A stretch of 64,000 nucleotides of DNA. It comes from JAAYFT01 sp041655755. Lineage in GTDB: Bacteria > Bacillota > Clostridia > Tissierellales > Tissierellaceae. Location of the stretch: the NCBI GenBank assembly GCA_041655755.1, contig JBBAEY010000003.1:1-64000 (forward strand). The letters run 5' to 3'. The notes under the pieces were generated by a model. That model saw only the letters and a program-made list of their open reading frames with translations, was not told the DNA's origin and did not search any database. Below, in pieces: positions 62,004-64,000 of this stretch. The translations under genes and the position numbers were made by a program. Numbering within the stretch: position 1 is the stretch's first letter; each line of letters opens with the position of its first letter.

Positions 62004-62975
62004 ATGACCCATACTCTAGCAAGTCAGATAGATCTAGCAATAGAGAAGATAGTAAACAGTAAGAATGTATTTATAGCCTCCCATGTACAGCCTGACGGCG
62101 ATAATCTAGGTTCAATGCTGGCTTTAGCTTTAGCCCTAAAGAGCAAAAATATAGATGTGTTTACTTTGAAAAGCGATGAGATACCCAAAGACTTTATGTT
62201 TTTGCCAAACTCCGATTCTATAGTTGATTATGATGGTCACAGCGATGTTGATACCCTGGTTATTCTTGATTCAGGTGATGAGAATAGGATTGGAAAGAAT
62301 AAGGAACTATTAAAGAAGGCCAAGTATGTAATAAATATAGACCATCATATCAGTAACACGTATTTTGGCGACATAAATATAGTAGAAAAAGATGCCAGCT
62401 CCACTGGTGAAATAATATTTGATATGATTAAGCTCATGGGAGTTGAGATAGACAAGGAAATTGGAACATGCTTATACACTGCTATTAGTACAGATACTGG
62501 AAGTTTTATGTATGATAATACCAGTGCAAAAACCCATGAAATTGCGGCTGAATTATTAAGGGCCAATATTGACAAGGCCGATATAAATAATAATCTCTAT
62601 CAGAATAGGAGTCTGGAAAGAACTAAACTGTTCATATTGGCATTGAAATCCTTGGAAATGCACTACGATAATAAGCTTGCCATGGTTTCTATTACACAGG
62701 ATATGCTAAATGAAACTAAGACTACAATGGAAGATACCGAAGGAATAGTATCTTATCTAAGGGAAATTTCTACTGTTGAAGTGGCTGTAATCCTGAAAGA
62801 GTTCCATAAGGAAAGCGTCAAGGTCAGTATGAGAAGTAAAAGATATGTGGATGTAGCAGAAATTTGTACACATTTTAATGGGGGTGGCCACAAGAGGGCT
62901 GCAGGTTTTACCGTAGGTTTGACAATTGAAGAGTCAGAATTGAAACTATTAGATTTGTTGAAAGATTATATTTAG
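62004..62975 (+). CDS. nrnA: Bifunctional oligoribonuclease/PAP phosphatase NrnA
   Basis: DHH-family phosphoesterase that degrades short RNAs and hydrolyses pAp. The 323 residues contain SHVQPDGDNLGSMLAL, the motif LDSGDENRIG, the DHH motif in INIDHHISNTYFGD and the C-terminal DHHA1 signature NGGGHKRAAGF. ATG 62004 is chosen because GAGGAAG lies 8-14 nt upstream; a frame from 61983 would overlap rbfA. Confidence 0.96.
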   Translation: MTHTLASQIDLAIEKIVNSKNVFIASHVQPDGDNLGSMLALALALKSKNIDVFTLKSDEIPKDFMFLPNSDSIVDYDGHSDVDTLVILDSGDENRIGKNKELLKKAKYVINIDHHISNTYFGDINIVEKDASSTGEIIFDMIKLMGVEIDKEIGTCLYTAISTDTGSFMYDNTSAKTHEIAAELLRANIDKADINNNLYQNRSLERTKLFILALKSLEMHYDNKLAMVSITQDMLNETKTTMEDTEGIVSYLREISTVEVAVILKEFHKESVKVSMRSKRYVDVAEICTHFNGGGHKRAAGFTVGLTIEESELKLLDLLKDYI

Positions 62976-62984
62976 GTGACACTG

Positions 62985-63875
62985 ATGAACGGGGTAATTA
63001 ATATATTTAAACCAAGAGGTATGACCTCCCATGATGTTGTTAGTTTTCTGCGGAGAAAATTGAAGATAAAAAAGATTGGCCATGCTGGTACTTTAGACCC
63101 CAACGCATCTGGAGTCTTGCCACTATGTATCGGAAAAGGAACGAAAATAGCTGAATTTCTCTTAGACTTGGATAAGGAATATATAAGTGAAGTTACATTG
63201 GGCACAAGAACTGACACTCAGGATATGGATGGAAGGGTTCTCGCCATTTCGGATAAAAAAGTTAAGGATGACGATATTATAGAAATAATGGCCAAGTACA
63301 GGGGTGAACTACTACAGGTTCCTCCCATGTATTCAGCATTAAAACATAAGGGGAAAAAACTATACCAACTAGCCCGAGAGGGCAAGGTTGTACCAAGAGA
63401 GGCTAGGAAGATTACAATATACAAACAGGAGATATTAAAGATTGACAATAGTAGAAAGATATTGTTCTATACAAGGTGTTCAAAAGGGACATATATTAGA
63501 AGCTTATGCGACAATATAGGATCAGATTTAGGCACTTATGGCTACATGTCGTTTTTGATGAGAACCGGTGTAGGCAATTTTAAAATAGAAAACGCCTATG
63601 GTCTTAGCTATTTAGAAAATCTATCTCTTGATGAAATATCGAAAATCCTAATACCCATTGATGAGGCCATAGATTACATCCCCTATTACGCAGTAGATGA
63701 TATATTTTACAATAATTTAATAAATGGAAATCCTATAAAGGTAAGTCCTACGGATTCCAATATTGTAGGCAGGCTCCAAAGAGTATACTGCAGGGAGACT
63801 TTTATTGGACTTGGCAGAATTAATGAAATTGACTCAGATTATTTTTTAAAGATGGAAAAAGTTTTAGTGATATAG
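62985..63875 (+). CDS. truB: tRNA pseudouridine-55 synthase TruB
   Basis: Isomerises U55 of the T loop of tRNAs. The 296 residues have catalytic D38 in HAGTLDPNASGVLPL, the KEYISEVTLGTRTDTQDMDG segment (in parts) and PPMYSALKHKGKKLYQLAREG. ATG 62985 is preferred with AGGTGA 6-11 nt upstream; GTG at 62976 lies within that site. A short PUA-like tail follows. Confidence 0.96.
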   Translation: MNGVINIFKPRGMTSHDVVSFLRRKLKIKKIGHAGTLDPNASGVLPLCIGKGTKIAEFLLDLDKEYISEVTLGTRTDTQDMDGRVLAISDKKVKDDDIIEIMAKYRGELLQVPPMYSALKHKGKKLYQLAREGKVVPREARKITIYKQEILKIDNSRKILFYTRCSKGTYIRSLCDNIGSDLGTYGYMSFLMRTGVGNFKIENAYGLSYLENLSLDEISKILIPIDEAIDYIPYYAVDDIFYNNLINGNPIKVSPTDSNIVGRLQRVYCRETFIGLGRINEIDSDYFLKMEKVLVI

Positions 63876-63884
63876 GTGATAAAT

Positions 63885-64000
63885 ATGGAAATAATTGATT
63901 TATTAAATTATAGGGAAAGAAGATTTGGAACAGCCATTGCCCTAGGTAATTTTGATGGCTTACATTTAGGACATCAAAAATTAATAGAAACTATGGTCGA
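63885..64000 (+). CDS. ribF: Riboflavin biosynthesis protein RibF (FAD synthetase), 5' part
   Basis: The first 38 codons of the bifunctional riboflavin kinase/FMN adenylyltransferase, cut by the window end. The nucleotidyltransferase signature ALGNFDGLHLGHQKLI is visible near residue 18. AGGTGAT is 5-11 nt before ATG. rbfA-nrnA-truB-ribF is the expected order in Firmicutes. Confidence 0.93.
   Translation, partial: MEIIDLLNYRERRFGTAIALGNFDGLHLGHQKLIETMV

Noticed and set aside
1..64000. Mobile elements, prophage, defence or biosynthetic islands
   Set aside because: All genes fit the conserved Firmicutes core order; no transposase, integrase, terminal repeats or composition break was seen.

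Overview
The window is a gene-dense, AT-rich stretch of chromosome from a motile, Gram-positive-type bacterium. All recognised genes lie on the + strand. The order smc-ftsY-ylxM-ffh-rpsP-khpA-rimM-trmD-rplS-rbgA-rnhB, then yraN-comM-dprA-topA-codY, then a fla/che operon ending in a FliA/SigD-type sigma factor, then rpsB-tsf-pyrH-frr-uppS-cdsA-rseP-ispG-polC-rimP-nusA-rnpM-infB-rbfA-nrnA-truB-ribF is the classic Firmicutes backbone. PolC, CodY, FliY, CheC and CheD, and strong Shine-Dalgarno sites support this. FapA, nrnA and ispG in these places, and the lack of Bacillus-type sucCD, hslVU and proS, point to an anaerobic member of Clostridia/Tissierellia. That placement is inference; the genus cannot be read from the sequence.

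Positions 1-9.2 kb hold the SMC tail, protein targeting (FtsY, YlxM, Ffh), ribosome assembly and tRNA modification (rpsP, KhpA, RimM, TrmD, rplS, RbgA), RNase HII, and an odd pair resembling flagellar FliK and the FlhB C-terminal domain. Positions 9.2-14.9 kb carry comM, dprA, topA and codY. A good CodY box overlaps the codY promoter, which suggests autoregulation.

Positions 15.1-46.6 kb are one long motility operon: basal body and rod (flgB, flgC, fliE, fliF), switch and export ATPase (fliG to fliJ), hook (fliK, flgD, flgE), stator (motA, motB), fliL, the CheY-binding switch proteins (fliM, fliY), cheY, the export gate (fliO to fliR, flhB, flhA), placement (flhF, flhG), a PilZ c-di-GMP receptor, chemotaxis (cheB, cheA, cheW, cheC, cheD), sigma-D, FapA and two small uncharacterised proteins. 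Genes are mostly separated by 0-26 nt or overlap. The exception is flgE, which has longer flanks, each containing a stem-loop.

Positions 46.7-64 kb hold translation, lipid, isoprenoid and replication genes. Stem-loops break this into rpsB | tsf | pyrH-frr | uppS-cdsA-rseP-ispG-polC | rimP-nusA-rnpM-infB-rbfA-nrnA-truB-ribF. dxr and ylxQ, which often occupy this neighbourhood, are absent here.

I see no prophage, insertion sequence, CRISPR array, tRNA, rRNA or defence island, and no intergenic stretch above 300 bases. The least-described material is regulatory: structured leaders before rplS, rpsB, tsf and rimP, a hairpin overlapping the ylxM promoter, a palindrome before flgB, and the stem-loops around flgE. 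A few poorly characterised flagellar-associated proteins also stand out: the YlxF-like membrane protein, the FliK-like/FlhB-like pair, and the two small proteins after FapA.
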